Shown: positions 12,111-24,878 of the stretch, piece by piece
How positions within the stretch are numbered: position 1 is the first letter of the stretch
Layout of the letters: every line of letters starts with the position of its first letter
Assembly (NCBI RefSeq): GCF_040371085.1
Contig: NZ_JAMBMT010000006.1
Span: 87,211-151,210 of the forward strand
DNA: 64,000 bases
Direction of reading: 5' to 3'
Source of the DNA: Psychrobacter sp. AH5
GTDB taxonomy: Bacteria; Pseudomonadota; Gammaproteobacteria; Pseudomonadales; Moraxellaceae
Translations under genes and position numbers: made by a program
Notes under the pieces: generated by a model
Told to the model about the DNA's origin: nothing
Database searches by the model: none
The model's input: the letters and a program-made list of their open reading frames with translations, nothing else

Positions 12111-15100
12111 AGTGGTGTGGTGAGGTTGTGGTGGGTAGTGAGGTGGGGTGGGTAGTTTGTGGTTAGTTTGGTTTTTGTGGGAGTAGGGGGGTAGGTATGT
12201 GTATTGAGGTGTTTTGGTTATTGGGTGATTAGGGGGGATGGTATAGGTTATGGGGGGGTATGTGGGTTTGTTGGGGGGTGTAGGGTGTGTGGGTGATGGT
12301 GGTGGTGTGTTTGGTTTTATGGTGGAGGGTGTTGGATAGGTGTGTTTTTGTGTTGGGGGTTTGGGTGTTGGTATTGGTGGGGGTGTTGGTGTGTATGTTT
12401 GGTAGGGGTGGTTAGGTGGTGGTGATAGGGGGAGGGTTTGGTTATTGTGTGGGTTGGGATATGTGGGTTGTTTGGGTGTGTGTTGTGGGGTGGGGGTGTT
12501 GGTGTGGTTTGAGGGGTGAGGGGTTGTGGTGGTGTGGTTGTTGTGTTGATATGGAGAGTTGTGTGGTGTGGGGTGATTAGGTTTGTGGTGTTTTGGATGG
12601 GGTGGGTGAGGGAGTTGGTTTGTGGGGGTGGTGATTTGGTGTGGTGGTGGGTTGTAGAGTGAGTAGGGTGGTGGGGGATTTGTTATAGGGTTGGTGGTTG
12701 GTGATGGGGGGAGTGTTGGTTGGGTGTGTTGTTGTGGATTGTGGTAGGTGTGGTGTTTGTGATTGTGAGTGATGGTGGGGGTGAAGGTGATGGGTGTGGT
12801 TTGAGTTTTGGGTGGTGGAGGATGGGATTGTTGAGGTTGGTGTGTTATGGGTGGTGGGGAGTTTGGGATGGGGGGATGTTGGTGGGAGTGTTGTGTGGGT
12901 GAGGGGAATGGATGAGGTATGGGTGGGTGTGAGTTAGGTGATGGGGGGTGAGTTTGTTGGTTAAGGGAGGGGGGGGGATGGTTGGGGGAAATGGGATTAT
13001 ATATAATGTGATGTGTTGTGTGTGGGGATGATGTTTGTGTGATAGAGGATTGAAGATTAGGTGTGGGGGTTAGGTGTGGATGTGGAGGTTGATTGAGTGA
13101 GGGGGTGGTAGTGGGTTTAGATGGTAGTTGGTTAGTGTTAAGTGGTGGTTATGTATTAGGGGTTTGGTGGGTGTGGTGGGGGTTGTGGATGTGGGGGGGG
13201 GTGGGTGGTTTGTGGGTGGGTTGGGAGATTGAGGGGGGTGGGTTGTAGGTTTGGGTATGAGAGGTGTGTTTTGAGAGGGGTTATGTTTATTGGAGGTATT
13301 TAGTTGTGGTGTGAGTGTGTTGTTTGAGGGTGGTGATGGGAGTTTTATGTAGTAATAGGGTATGGTGGTAGAATTAGGGTGGGTGGTTGAGGTATGATGA
13401 ATATAGAATTTGTGGTATGTAGGAGTGGTTGGGATTGTAATGATTAGGTTGTTGAGAGTAGGTGTTGGGGGGTGGGTGGTGTGTGTGTGAATGTGGGTTA
13501 AAGGTTGGGGGTGTGTGTGGGGTGGGGGTAGTGTTAGGTGTTAGGTGGGTTGTTTGATGGTGGTTTAATGGTGGAGTTTTTTGTTGGGGGGGGATTTTGT
13601 GTGGTGTGATAGGTTTAGTTGTTTGGGTGGGGTTATGATATTGGTAGGGTGAATTTTTGGTGTATGTAGATGAGGAGGATTGGTGAGTGTAATGGTTTGA
13701 GGTAAGATATGGTAGGGTATAGTTGTTAAGAGGAGGGATTGGTAGTGGGGTGTGAGGTTATTGTTATGATGAGGGTGATTAAGGATTATGGGGGTGTTTG
13801 TGTATGTGTTGATAGAATTTTATATTTGTAAAGTTTTATGATTAAATTTAAAGAAGTGGTGGGTAGAGGGGGGGTGGTAAGGTGTAAAGTAAGGATGGGA
13901 GTGTTGAGATTAGGGATAGATTTGTTTAATGTAAAGATTGATAAAATAGGTAAAGTGGTTTGGAAATTTGGAGGATTTTGGGTATATAAATAGGGGTGAG
14001 AGATTGGTGGTAGTAGGGATGAAGTTTTTGAGTGATAATGATTATTGATTGAAGTTGAGTGAATTTGGTGAGGGTGTGTAGGGGGGGATTAGGTAGTGTA
14101 GGGATTGGTGTGTGTTATATTGATTGTTATAAGAGATGATGTGTGAGTGGTGGAGTTGAATATGGTAGAAGGGTGAGTGAGGGATAGGAGGATTGGAATG
14201 GTGTGGTTGGGGGGTGGGTTTTTTGTAGGGGAGGGTATTGGTGATTTGGAGGGGGGGAGTGGGGTGGGTTAGGGGGGGGGAGGAGGTAGTTTTGAGGTTG
14301 AGTGTTATTTGAGTTAGTAGTAGTGATGTTAAGGTGGTGGAGGTAGTGGAGGGAGTTGTATGGGGAGAGGTGGATATGTGTGGTGGATGGGTGGTTGTGT
14401 GGTGGGGTTTGTGATGGGTGGGGTGGGGTTTTAGGTTGGTTTTAGGTGGGTGGGGTTGGGATAGATATGTGTTGTTTGTGTTGGGGAGTGTGGTGTATGG
14501 GTTGGTTGGAATTAATGGGTTGGAGTGGGTGTTGAAGTGGTAAGAAATGGGTGGGGGATTGAAGATGGGTTAGTGATATGTAGGAGGTGGTAGGTGTGTT
14601 GTGGAGTTGAGTAGGGGGTTGGGGTGTGTGGTGTGTGATGATGAATGGGTTGGGTGGGGTAGATTTATTGGGGGGGATTGTGGATATTATGGGTATGTGT
14701 AAGGGATTTAAGTGGTGGTAGGTGGTTAGGGGGGTTGATGATGTGTTTATATGGTAAATTGGTTTTTTTGGATGGGGAAGGTGGGTGGATTGTATTGATG
14801 TGGGGGGGGGGGGGGTTGGGGAAGTGTTGTAAGTGTGGGGTGGGTTAGGGTTTGTTTTATTAAGGTGAGGTGTGGTGGATGGGAATGGGATTGTGGTGGT
14901 AGTGGTGTGATAAGTGGTGGGTGGAGTGGTGGGGGAAGTGTTTTGGTGGTTGTGGTGGAGGGGTGGGGGTGGGGAGTGGTTTGGTGGTGTGTGGAGTTGT
15001 GGGTTGTAGGTAGTTGGTTTGTTGTATTGTTGTGGGTTGATGGAAGTTTGTTGTGAGGTAATTTGGTTTAGTATGTTGGGGTTTGTATGGGTTTTAGTTT

Positions 15101-15411
15101 AGTGGGTGTGTGGATGTGGTTTGATAGGGTAGTTGGGGGGGTTTGGTTGTGTGGTGAGGTGTTGGGGGGGGTGGTTGTTGTTGGTTGGTTGGGGGGGGGG
15201 TTGGGGGTGTGGTTGGTGGGGTGGTTGTTAGTGTGGTAGTTTGGGGGGGGGGTAGGTGGTGGTTGGGTGTTAGTGGGTTGATTGGAGTTTTTTGGTTTGG
15301 TAGATGTTGGGTTTGTGTAGTGGTTGAAGGGGTGTAGTTGGATTTTAGGGTGGTATGTTTGGAGTGGTTTTGAGGGTTGTGTGGGGGGTTAGGGTTGATG
15401 TGTTTTGAGTG

Positions 15412-15590
15412 GTTGGTATTTGTTGTTGTTTGGGGGGTTGGTGTGTTTGTTGTTTTGGTGGTTGTGTGGGTGTGGGGTTGGTGGAGTGTGTTTTGGTTTA
15501 TGTGGGTGTTGTGGGTGTGTTGTTGTGGGTTTGGTGGGGTTGGTTGGGTTGGGTGGTTTTGGTGGGGGGGTGGTTGTTGGTTTTTGGTGA
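15412..15590 (+). repeat. Short A-poor G/T-rich tract, copy 2
   Basis: It is A-free from 15501 to 15588, with a few A before that. It lies about 1.6-1.8 kb after the 'gatagaattt' box. The same place in copy 5, about 59,050-59,200, still contains A ('ttagggtttagatgg' near 59,060), so the tract state differs between copies. Confidence 0.75.
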
Positions 15591-18500
15591 GTGGGGGTTG
15601 TGTTTTGTGTTGGTTGTGGTTGGGATTTTGTGTGGGTTAGGTGGGATAGTTTTTAGGGGTTTGTTGTTGTTTGATGAGGTGTGGGGGGTGTGGGGTGGGT
15701 TGGTGGTATGGTGAGTGTTATTTGATTGGGTTTGTTGTGGGGAGTTGGTTGGTGTTATTAGTAGGGTATGGGGAAGTTTATAGGAAGATAAGTTTTGTTG
15801 AGGTGGGAGTTAGGATTTTGTTAAATGTAGGGTGTTGATTTGGGAGTGTATTTTATTGGGTGATGGTTGGGTTTGATTTTGTGGGTAGGTGTAGGGGTGT
15901 TGTGGTTTGATTTAGAGATTTTGAAGTGGGATGGGGGTGTATTGAGGGTGGGGGATTTGAGTTATGTTTATGAGGTTGTTAGATGGGGGGGTGGGTATAA
16001 GGTTGAGTTAGGTATAATGTTGATAGTGGGGTAGTTGGAGGTGTGGGAGTTTTTTGGGTGGTAGGGGGATTTGTAGGTGTGAGTTTTGAGGGGTTGGTAT
16101 AGTTTGATTTTGGGTTGGGTGTAGTGATTAGGTGGTGGGGTATGTAGGTGGGTGTATGGGGGTGGTGGGTTGTGGTAGGTGAAAAGTGGTATGGGAGTTT
16201 TTTAGAGTTGTAGGTAGTTTAAGTTGTGGATGGTGGGTAGTGAGGGTATGTTGAGTGGTTATGGGTTTATAGTGGTATTAGGTGGGGTTGGGGGTAGGGG
16301 TAGGTGTTTGGTGGTTATAGGGTTGTTGGGGTGAGGGGGGTTTGTGATTGTAATTAAGTGGTAGGGGGTTGATGTTTTGTAGTTGTTTGTATTTGGTGTT
16401 GGTGGTAGTGGGTTAGTGTGTGGTGTAGGTGGTGGGAGTTGATTGTAGTGATTTGTATGGATTGGGGGATATTGTGGTTGATTGAATTTTTTTGAATATT
16501 TTGTGTATAGGTTTGGGGATTGGTGGAGGTTGGATTTTTATTTGGTGGGGAGTGAAGTGGGGTTTAGGTAGAAGTTTGTGGATAATAGGGTAGGGTAGTG
16601 ATTTGGGTTGGGGAGGTTTGGAGTATGTAGGTAAATTTTTGTGTTGGTGGTTGTTTGTTTGGTGTGGTGTGGGTTGGAAGGGGGGTTATAGTATTTTGGT
16701 AAAGGGGTTAGGGATGTGGTGAGGGTGTTTATTTTTTTTGGTTTAGTGTGATAGATGGTGTTTTTGATTTTTAGTAGTGGGTTGTGAAGGGGGGGTGAGT
16801 GGTAAGGTGGTTTTAGTGAGTAAATGAGAGGGATTATTTAAGGTATAGATGGGGTAATTTGGATGGTAAGAGTTGGAAATGATAAGGTTGATAGGGAGGA
16901 GGGTGGAGAGTAAGTGATTAGGTGGAGTTGAGGGTAGAAATTTGAGGAGTTAGGGGAGGATTTGGTAATGGATGTGGGAAGGATTTGTTAATTGTGGGGG
17001 ATGTGGGATGTGAATGTAGGGGGGTGGATTAATGTGGTGTTAAAGGTTTTGTTTGGAGAGAGGTGGGGTGAGGAGGATGGTGGTATGATGGGTAGGAGTT
17101 TGGTGAGAGTTGTTTGAGGAGGGAAATGGTATTTGAGAGTTTATTTGTTTGAGGGGGAGGGTAAAATGAGGTGATTGGAGAAGTGGGGGTGAGGATGATT
17201 TAAATATGAGATAAGGTAATAAGGTTGTTTGGTTAAGATGTGGAGGGTGGGAAGGATAGTGATGAATGTGATGTTGAGTATTTAAGAGTGTAGGGGGGGG
17301 GGTGGGTGAGGTGTAGAGTAGATAGTTGTGTGGAAGGTAGAGGGTTATGAAGAGGATGAGAAAGGAGAGTAGGTAAGGAGATAAGGGAGGAGGTTGTATG
17401 AGTAGGATTTGAAGAGGGGGGTTTGGTTGTTGGATAATGATGAGAGTAAGTGTTGGTAAGGTGATTGGGTGGTAATGAGAATGTGATGGTAGGAGGAGTA
17501 TGTAATGATGTGGGGGGGTGGAAGGTGTTGGAGGTGAGGTAGAGTGGGTAGGTGGGGGGGGAGGGGAGAGAGTGTGGGGGTGTTAGGGGTGTTGTTTGAA
17601 AGAAGAATAGAGGGGAGAGTTAAATTGGGAAGGGTATGAGTATGTTGGGGGAGGGGGGAGTTTTGTGAGGATGGGATGTTAGAGAAGGGGGTGTGGGGGG
17701 TGGGGGTGGGGTGTTTGTTGATGGAGTGGTTGAGTTGTGAGTGTGAGTGGGGAGTGGGAGTTGTTTGGTTATTTTATGGTGAGGTTTGTTGTTGGGGGGT
17801 GTGGGAGTTAGGGGTGGGAGTTGTTTGTGTAGGTTTTGTGGTTTGGGTTATTTAGTTGGGGGGGTGAGGGTGTTGTGGGGTTGGGAGGTGTTTTGAGGAG
17901 GGGGATTATGGTAGTGTGGAGTTGGATAAGTTTGGGGGTTTTGGTGGTGATTGATGGGGGTAGGGGGGGTGATGGTTATTGGATGTTTTTGGAAGGTGTA
18001 AGGGGGTAGTGTGGTGATGGGGTTTTGAGGATGAGGGTAAGTGTTTGTGGGGATGTATGGTAGGATTAGTGTTTGGGGTAGTGTAAGGGGGGGGGGTGTT
18101 GGAGTGGGTGTTGTATTATTTATTGTGTTAGTTATTATTTAGTTGTGATTAATGGGGTGGTTTGTTTGGGGGGGGGAGATTGGGGTGGGATGGGGGGGGG
18201 GTTGGTGTGATAGGGGGGAAGATGTTTGGAGTTGGGGTGTTGATTGTATTTGTGGTTTTGGTGATTTTAGGGAGGGGGGTATTTGGTAAAGTGAGTGGAT
18301 TTGGTTGTGATTGTGAGTGGGGTGGGTTGGTATGTTGGGTGGGGATGGTGGGGTGTTGTGGGGAGGAGTTAGGGATATTGGGGATGGGAGGAGGGGATGG
18401 TGGGGGGATAGTATTGTGGTATGTTTGGTGAAATGTGAAGGTAGTGGTATGAGGAATTGGAGTATTTGGAGGTTATAGGGGTTTATATGTGAGAGGGAGG

Positions 18501-21500
18501 GGTGGTTAGGTATTGTTGGGTAGGGTTGGTGGGGAGGGGATTTTTGGAGTAATGTGATATGGGGATTGATTATGGTGGGGGAGTGGAGGTTAGTGATTTG
18601 TTGTAGGGTTGTTTGAGGTGGTATTTTTGGAGTTTATGTTGAGTTTTGTATATTGGGTGTGATAGTGGAATTTGGTGGGTAGTGTTATTTTGTGTTGTAA
18701 GGTGAGGATTGTGAGGAATGTGTAGGTGGGTAGTGTGATTGTTAAAGTTGTGTGGATTTTTATGGGAAGTAAGGGTTGGGGGGTGAAGGGGGAATGATTG
18801 GAATAGGAGGTGATTTTATGTGTTAGTGAAGAGTTGGGTGGTAGTTTGGTGGGTGGTGGGATAATGGAATATGTGGAGAGATTTGTAGAAGATGTTATTG
18901 TATTTGTGGAATGTTAGGTGTGTGTGTTGGATGAGATGGGGTGGGTTTATGGGTGTGTTGGAATTGTTGGGGATGTAAATGATGTATTGAGAGATTGGAT
19001 AATTGTAAGGGGGGGGGGTTGTTGTGGGTGTGGGGTTGGGATAGGTATTTGGGGGGGGTGAGGGTGGTTTTGGGGAAGTAATAGGAGTATGGTAGTTTGT
19101 TTGGAGGGGGGAGTAGTGATTGGGGAAATGTGTTTATGGTTGAGTTGTTGATGGGGGGGGTGGTAGTGGATGTGTTGTAAATGGGGGGGGGGGTGTATTT
19201 GGTGGATTAGAGGAGAGATGATGTGGATTATTGAATTGTTAGGTAGAGTTAATTTGAGGGTTGGTGGGTGGGTGGTGTGGGAGGGGGGGGATGGGGTTGG
19301 TGAATTTTGGGTTAAGATGAATGGGTGGGTTTTTTAAGGTTTGTGATGTGTGTTTGATATATGAGGGTTTGGTAATGGGTATTGTTGAGTAGGTTTGTGG
19401 GGTTTGTGGATAAAGGTAGGTAGGTGTTGGATTAATAAGAGAGGGTGGGGGGTAGTTAGATGATTGGATATGTTTTTGGAGGTTTGTGTAGGGGTGAAGG
19501 GGGGTTGATATGGTGTAGGTGGTTTAGGAAATTATGTGGTTGTAAGGTTGAGATGAGAGTGGTGTGGATTGTTTTGGGGATATAGGGGTGGGTGTAGTTA
19601 GATTTTTATGGTTGAGGTGGGGGTGATGGGGGGGGGGTGATGTGTGAATTTTGGGGGTATAGGTGATAGGGGGGTGGTTAGAATGAAGTGTAGAGGGTTG
19701 GGGTAGGGGGGTGTTTGGGGGGTAGTGAGGGGTATGGGGGAGGGTGAGTTAGGTTTGTTAGTTTTGGGGTGTGGTGATTGGGGGGATTAGGGGGGGTTGT
19801 GGTTGTTGGTGTAGTGATGTTGTTTTGGGGGGAGGGGTGATTGGGGGGGGTGGGGGTATGTGTGTTGTGATTTATAGAGGAGTGTTTGAGTGGGGATGGT
19901 AGGTTGGATATTGGTTTGGGTAATGGAAGGAGTTTTGTGGGGGTGGGTGTGGGAATGGATTAAAAGGTAGTGTATATGGTGTTTAGGGGGTAAGTTGTGT
20001 GGTGTTTAGGTGATGGTGGTAATATTAAAAGGGGTGAGAGTAGAATTATGATTATTAGGTTTTTTTTTTGATGTGTTTGGTGATTGTGGGGGTTGTGTAG
20101 TTTATGTTGTGAAGTGGGGTGTTTGGGAGTGGGTTGGGGTGGGTTGTGTAGTTTAGATCGTGGGTGGTATTTGTTGAGGTTGTGGGAGAGGGTAAGGAGA
20201 ATGTAAGGTGTTGAAGGAGGGGGAGTGGGATGAGAGTTGAATTTTAAAGAAGTGGGGGGGTGGGTATGTATAAAGGGTGGGTGGGTTGGTAGTGTGGTAG
20301 GGGATGGATTTTGGTTAAAGTGAGTGTGGGTGTGGAGAATGGGAGTAAGGGGGGAATTAGGGGATAGGTTATAAGGGGGAGGTTAATTGATAGGGGATAG
20401 GATTAAGTTGGTGATAAGGGGGGATGGGATATGGATGTATGGTGGTAATGGGGGGGTGATGTGGTGATGATTTGATTGAGGGTAGAGAAGGGGTAGGTGT
20501 GTGATTTGGGATAAGTATAAGTGTGGGTTAGTGATAATTGTGAGGCTGGTGTAAGGGTGTAGGGGTATGAGGGATATGTTTAAAGAGTGTGTTTTTGATG
20601 GAGGAGGTAGGTATGGGGTGGAGAATAGGTGGTGAAGATAGAGGGAGGGGGGGGTAGGTGAATGGAAGAATGAGAGGTGTGGTATGGAAGGGTTATAGAA
20701 TGGGGAGGTAGGGTGGTGGGGGTGGGTGGGTAGGTGGAGGGTAGTGGGGGTGTGATTAGTATGAAAGGGAAATGGGTAGTATGGGTGTGGAGTTTTGATT
20801 TTTTTGATATGATGATTGGATTGATGAGGATTTAAGGGGGGGGGAAAGAGGATTGTAGGTGGAGGTTGTGTGTAGGAGAGAGGGTTTGTAAGGAGGAGTA
20901 ATTGTGAGGGGTTGGGGGTGATTAGTAATTTTGGGAGAGTGGTTGGTGGTGGGGGGATTTGGAGTAAGGGATGGGATAGATATTTAGGGTGAGAGGGGAG
21001 TGTGAGGGTGTAAAGGGTTGTTAGGTAATTTTGGGGGGGGAGGGGAGTGGGGGATTGTTTTGAGGGAGGAAATGGGGGGGGGGGAGTGAAGTGGGTGGTT
21101 GGTGATGTGATTTGGGTAAGTAGTGGAAGAGGAGTAGGGTTGTTGAATGGTGGATGGGGGGGGGGGGGGGGTGGATGGAAGTGGGGGTGAGAGAGGGGTG
21201 TGGGGGAGATGGGGTGTGTGAGGTGAATGAGTGTAGGGGGGTGAAGTAGGTGGGTGGGGATGGAAATTTAGTGGTGTGGAATAATATGAGGGTTGGTAGG
21301 GGGAGGGTGTGGGTGTGGGGTTTGAAGAGTGGGTTATGGGTGGGTTGTGTTAGATGGGGGTGGGGGGATGTGGGTGGTTGGGGGGGGGAGAGAAGTAGGG
21401 TGTGTAATTGAGTGTGTTGGGGTAAGTGGTGCTGGAAGGGGGGGGGGGAGGGGATGATGAGGTTTGGTGTTATGGTGGGGGTGTTATTGGGAATGAATGT

Positions 21501-24432
21501 TTTGGTAAGTAGGGGAAGGGGGAGGGATAGGGTGTTGGTTAGGGGTGTGGGGTGGGTTGGTTGATAGGTTAAGTGAGGGGGTGTTTGGGGTTTTAGTGGG
21601 GGTGGGGGGGGAGTGGGAGGGGAATATTATTGTTTTTGGGGGGGGGTAATGGATATTTAGAGTGTTTATTTGAGTTTGTAGTGAGGTAGGGTGGGTGGGG
21701 GTGGGTAGTGTTGGGTGTTGTGTGGGGATTTGAGGTGAGGTAATGGGGTGGTGGGGGGTGTAGTGGGGTAGAGAAGTGATTTTTAATGGGTAGGAGATTA
21801 AGGATTTGGTTATGATGGGGTTATTAAGGGAGGAATTAGAGGGGATGGAGTAGGGGGTGGGGGGTAGGGAGGGGGGGGTGGGTGAAGGAAAATGGTGATT
21901 TTATTGTGAAGAGATTAAAGGAGGGGAGTTGAGATGAGGGGGGATAGGGGGGGGTAGTATGGTGGTGGGGGTGTTGAGAATGTGTGTGAATTTTGGAGTT
22001 GAGGGTTGAGAGGTGGGTGTTTTGAATATGATGGTAGTGGTTGTAGGAAAGTAAGGGGGGGGAGAGTATAGGGTAGTGTGGGTATATTGGGGGATTAAGT
22101 AAGGATGAAGATTGTTGAGGGTTTTTTATTGAGTGGAGGAGGGTTAAGAGGGTTGTGGGGATTGTGGGTGGAGATAGTATTTGAGGAGTGATGTGTTTTT
22201 AGAGAAGAGTGGGTTAGGGGGGAGAAAGAGGGGGGTAGGGTGGAGATTATTGTAATTTGAGTTGTGTAGTGGTGTGGTTGATGGTGAGTGGGTGTTAGTG
22301 TTTGTTGTTTTTTAAGTGATTTTTGTTAGGTGGTTATGATTTTGAGGGGTGTATTTGGAATTTTGGTAGGGTTGTTGGGGAGTTGTATAAGGGGGAGGTG
22401 TGAATATTTTGGGTGGATGTGAGTGTGAAAGATTTGGAAGATAGTTTTTGTGAAGAAATTGATTTTAATAGTAGTATTGTAATGGTATGTAGAAGGTGTT
22501 TGATTGTTTTTTTGATGTGGGGGATGGTAAGTGATATGTATGTAGTGGGTGTTGGGTTGTTTGGAGGTGTAAGGTTGATAAGGTTGTGGTGGGGTATGGT
22601 GGTATGGATTTTTTGATGAGGGTTGGAGTGGGTGATAGAAGGTATGGTAAGGTTTGGGAGTGATTGGGATGGAATGTGGTGTGTTTTAGGATTGATTGAG
22701 TGTGGTGGTAGTGGATTTGAGTTTGTTAAATTTTTGGTGAGATGAGGGGAGATTTGTGTGGGAGGTTGGGTAGGATTGTTAGTTGTGGAAGTGAGGGTGG
22801 AAGGGGATAGGGGAGTGGAGGGGGGAAGGTTGGTGTTATTAAAGGAGTTGGGAGTAAGGGGGATAGTATTTGGTGGGTGGGGAGGTGAGTGGGGGATGGG
22901 AATATAGGGTGGTGAAGAGTTGGGTGTTTGGAAGGTGTAGATTTGGATGTAGTGTTATAGTTGAGAGTAGGGTTGGGATTGGGGTGTTTTGGGGGGGAAG
23001 GAAATTAATGTGGTGTTGATTTGGATTTTTGGGGGGTGGGAATGGTAAGTGAATGGGGTAGGGGATGTTTTGGGTGTTGTGGGGGAGGATAGTGGTGATT
23101 GTTGAGGAAGATGGATTTAATGATTGTATTTGAGGTGAGATGGGGGGAATGGTGAGGAGTTGGTAGGGGGGTTTTGGTGGGAGTTGAGGGGGGGTTTTAG
23201 GGGAGTGTGAGGGGGATGTTGGTTGTGATGTTTTTTAGGTAGTGGTTTGTGGAAGGGGGGGGGTGGGGGTGTTGGTAGGTGTGTGGGATAGGGGGGGGGG
23301 AGTGTATTGTTGAGGTATTGTTTTAGGAGATTGTGGGATGGGGTATTTTATATAGAGTAATTTGATGTAAGTGATTGGTGGGAGGTTGTAAGAGTGAGAG
23401 GGGGGGATTGATAGGTTTGTATTGGTTATGGGTGTGGAATTGATAAGGGGGGGTAATGAGGGTAGGATGTTAGGAGTTTTGTGAGTGTGTTAAATGAATG
23501 GGGGGGGGGTTGGATATTGATTAGAGGGAAATTTGGAGTAGAGGTAGTTGGGGAGGGAGGGGGGGTAGGATAGGTTGTGAGGGGATTTTAGGATAGGGAG
23601 GAGGTGTGTGGGTGGATATTGTTGTATGGAGATTGTGAAGATGGTTTTGAAGGATTAGAGTGTTGGGGGGTAGGGTGGTGAGTGGGGTGAGTGGTTTTTG
23701 GTTAGAGGAGATGAGGTATGGAGGGTTTTAATTTGGTTGGATGGTTTAAGAGGGAGAGAGATTGGGGGATGTTATGTTTGGTTGAGTAGTTTAGTGGATA
23801 GAGTGGGTTTGGGGTGTTTTGTTGAGTGAGGGATGTATGTTGAGTTGATGGTGGGAGAGGTGGTTAGAGTATGGGGGGGGTGAAGAGATTTGGGTGTTGA
23901 GGATATGAATGGGAGTTGTTGGTTAATGAGGGGTTTTGTTGTTGGTTGTGAGATGATAGGTAATGGGAGATGGTGTGGATTTTAGATTTGAGTGGGTGAT
24001 TGAGAGTAAGGTGTGGGTATTGTGAGTATATAAGGGGGGGGATTGGAAGTGTATTTGTGAGGGTATTTTTGTGAAGGAATTGGGATGGTTGGGTTGGGGG
24101 GAGAGTGATTTTTTATGTTGGTTGGTGGTGTGAGGTAGGTAGGGGAGTGGTTTTTGTAATTGTGGGATGTAATTTTTTTAGTGGGGGTGGTGGGTGGGTA
24201 GGGTAGTTGGTGTTGGGTTGTGGTGGTGGAGGGTTTTGTAAGGGTTATGGAGGGAGTGAGATGATAGATGGGGGGTTTGGTATTAGTAGATGGTGGGTTG
24301 GTGATGGATGGTGGGGGGTTGGGGGTGTGTTGTTTTGGGTTGTTATGGGTAGGGTGGGGGTGTTTGGGGGGTATTGGGGTTTGGTAAGTGGGTTTGTTGG
24401 GTGATTGGGTTGTTTTGTGGGATGTGGTTGTA

Positions 24433-24878
24433 GTGGGGGTGGGGGTGGGTGTTGGGGGGTGGTGTGGGTGTTTGTGGGGGTGGGGGTTGGTGGTTGTTGT
24501 GGGGTGGGTGGGGTGTGGTGTGGGGTTGTGGGGGGTTGGTGGTGGGGGGTGGGGTGGTGGGGGGGTGGGGTTTGTGGGGGGTGGTGGGTGGGGTGGGGGG
24601 GGTTGGGGGTGGGTGGGTGGGGTGTTGGGTTGGTGGTGTGGGTGGGTGTGGGTGTGGGTGGGGGTTGTGGGTGGGGGGGGGGTGGTGGGGTGTGGGGTGG
24701 TGGGGGGTTGGGTTGGTGTGGGTGGGGGGGGTGTGTGGGGGGGGGTGTTGGGGGGGGGTGGGGTGTGTTGGGTGGGGTGGGTTGGGTGGGTTGTGGGGGT
24801 GGGTTGTGTGGGTGGGTGGTGGGGGTTGTTGGGTGGGGTGTTGGGTTGTGGTTGGGGGGTGGTGGTGGGGTGGGGTTG
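24433..24878 (+). repeat. G/T-only low-complexity tract before the 'gattagatgg' box, copy 2
   Basis: There are 446 bases without A or C, ending 15 bases before the box at 24893. The 15 bases at 24807-24821 equal positions 37954-37968 of copy 3 if each A there is read as G, at offsets of 86 and 79 bases from the box. This is the clearest sign that the tract is the normal unit sequence with A replaced by G. Confidence 0.95.

Larger units (their letters stand above)
380..13810 (+). repeat. 15-kb repeat unit, copy 1
   Basis: The unit is measured from one 'gatagaattt' box to the next, 13,431 bases here. Landmarks in order are the 'tttagtgtga' box at 2921, a long well-conserved block at about 7,200-8,760, the 'gattagatgg' box at 9843 and the 'aagataattg' box at 10131. 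Against copy 4 it is about 1.85 kb shorter, and the loss is spread around the G/T-only tracts at 1250-1820, 5227-5853, 9271-9574 and 11684-12110. The 'tgaagagatt' box expected near 8,900 is missing because the sequence has by then slid into the G/T-rich state. No gene is supported. Open frames here lie in the A-poor tracts, where stop codons are scarce. Confidence 0.85.
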
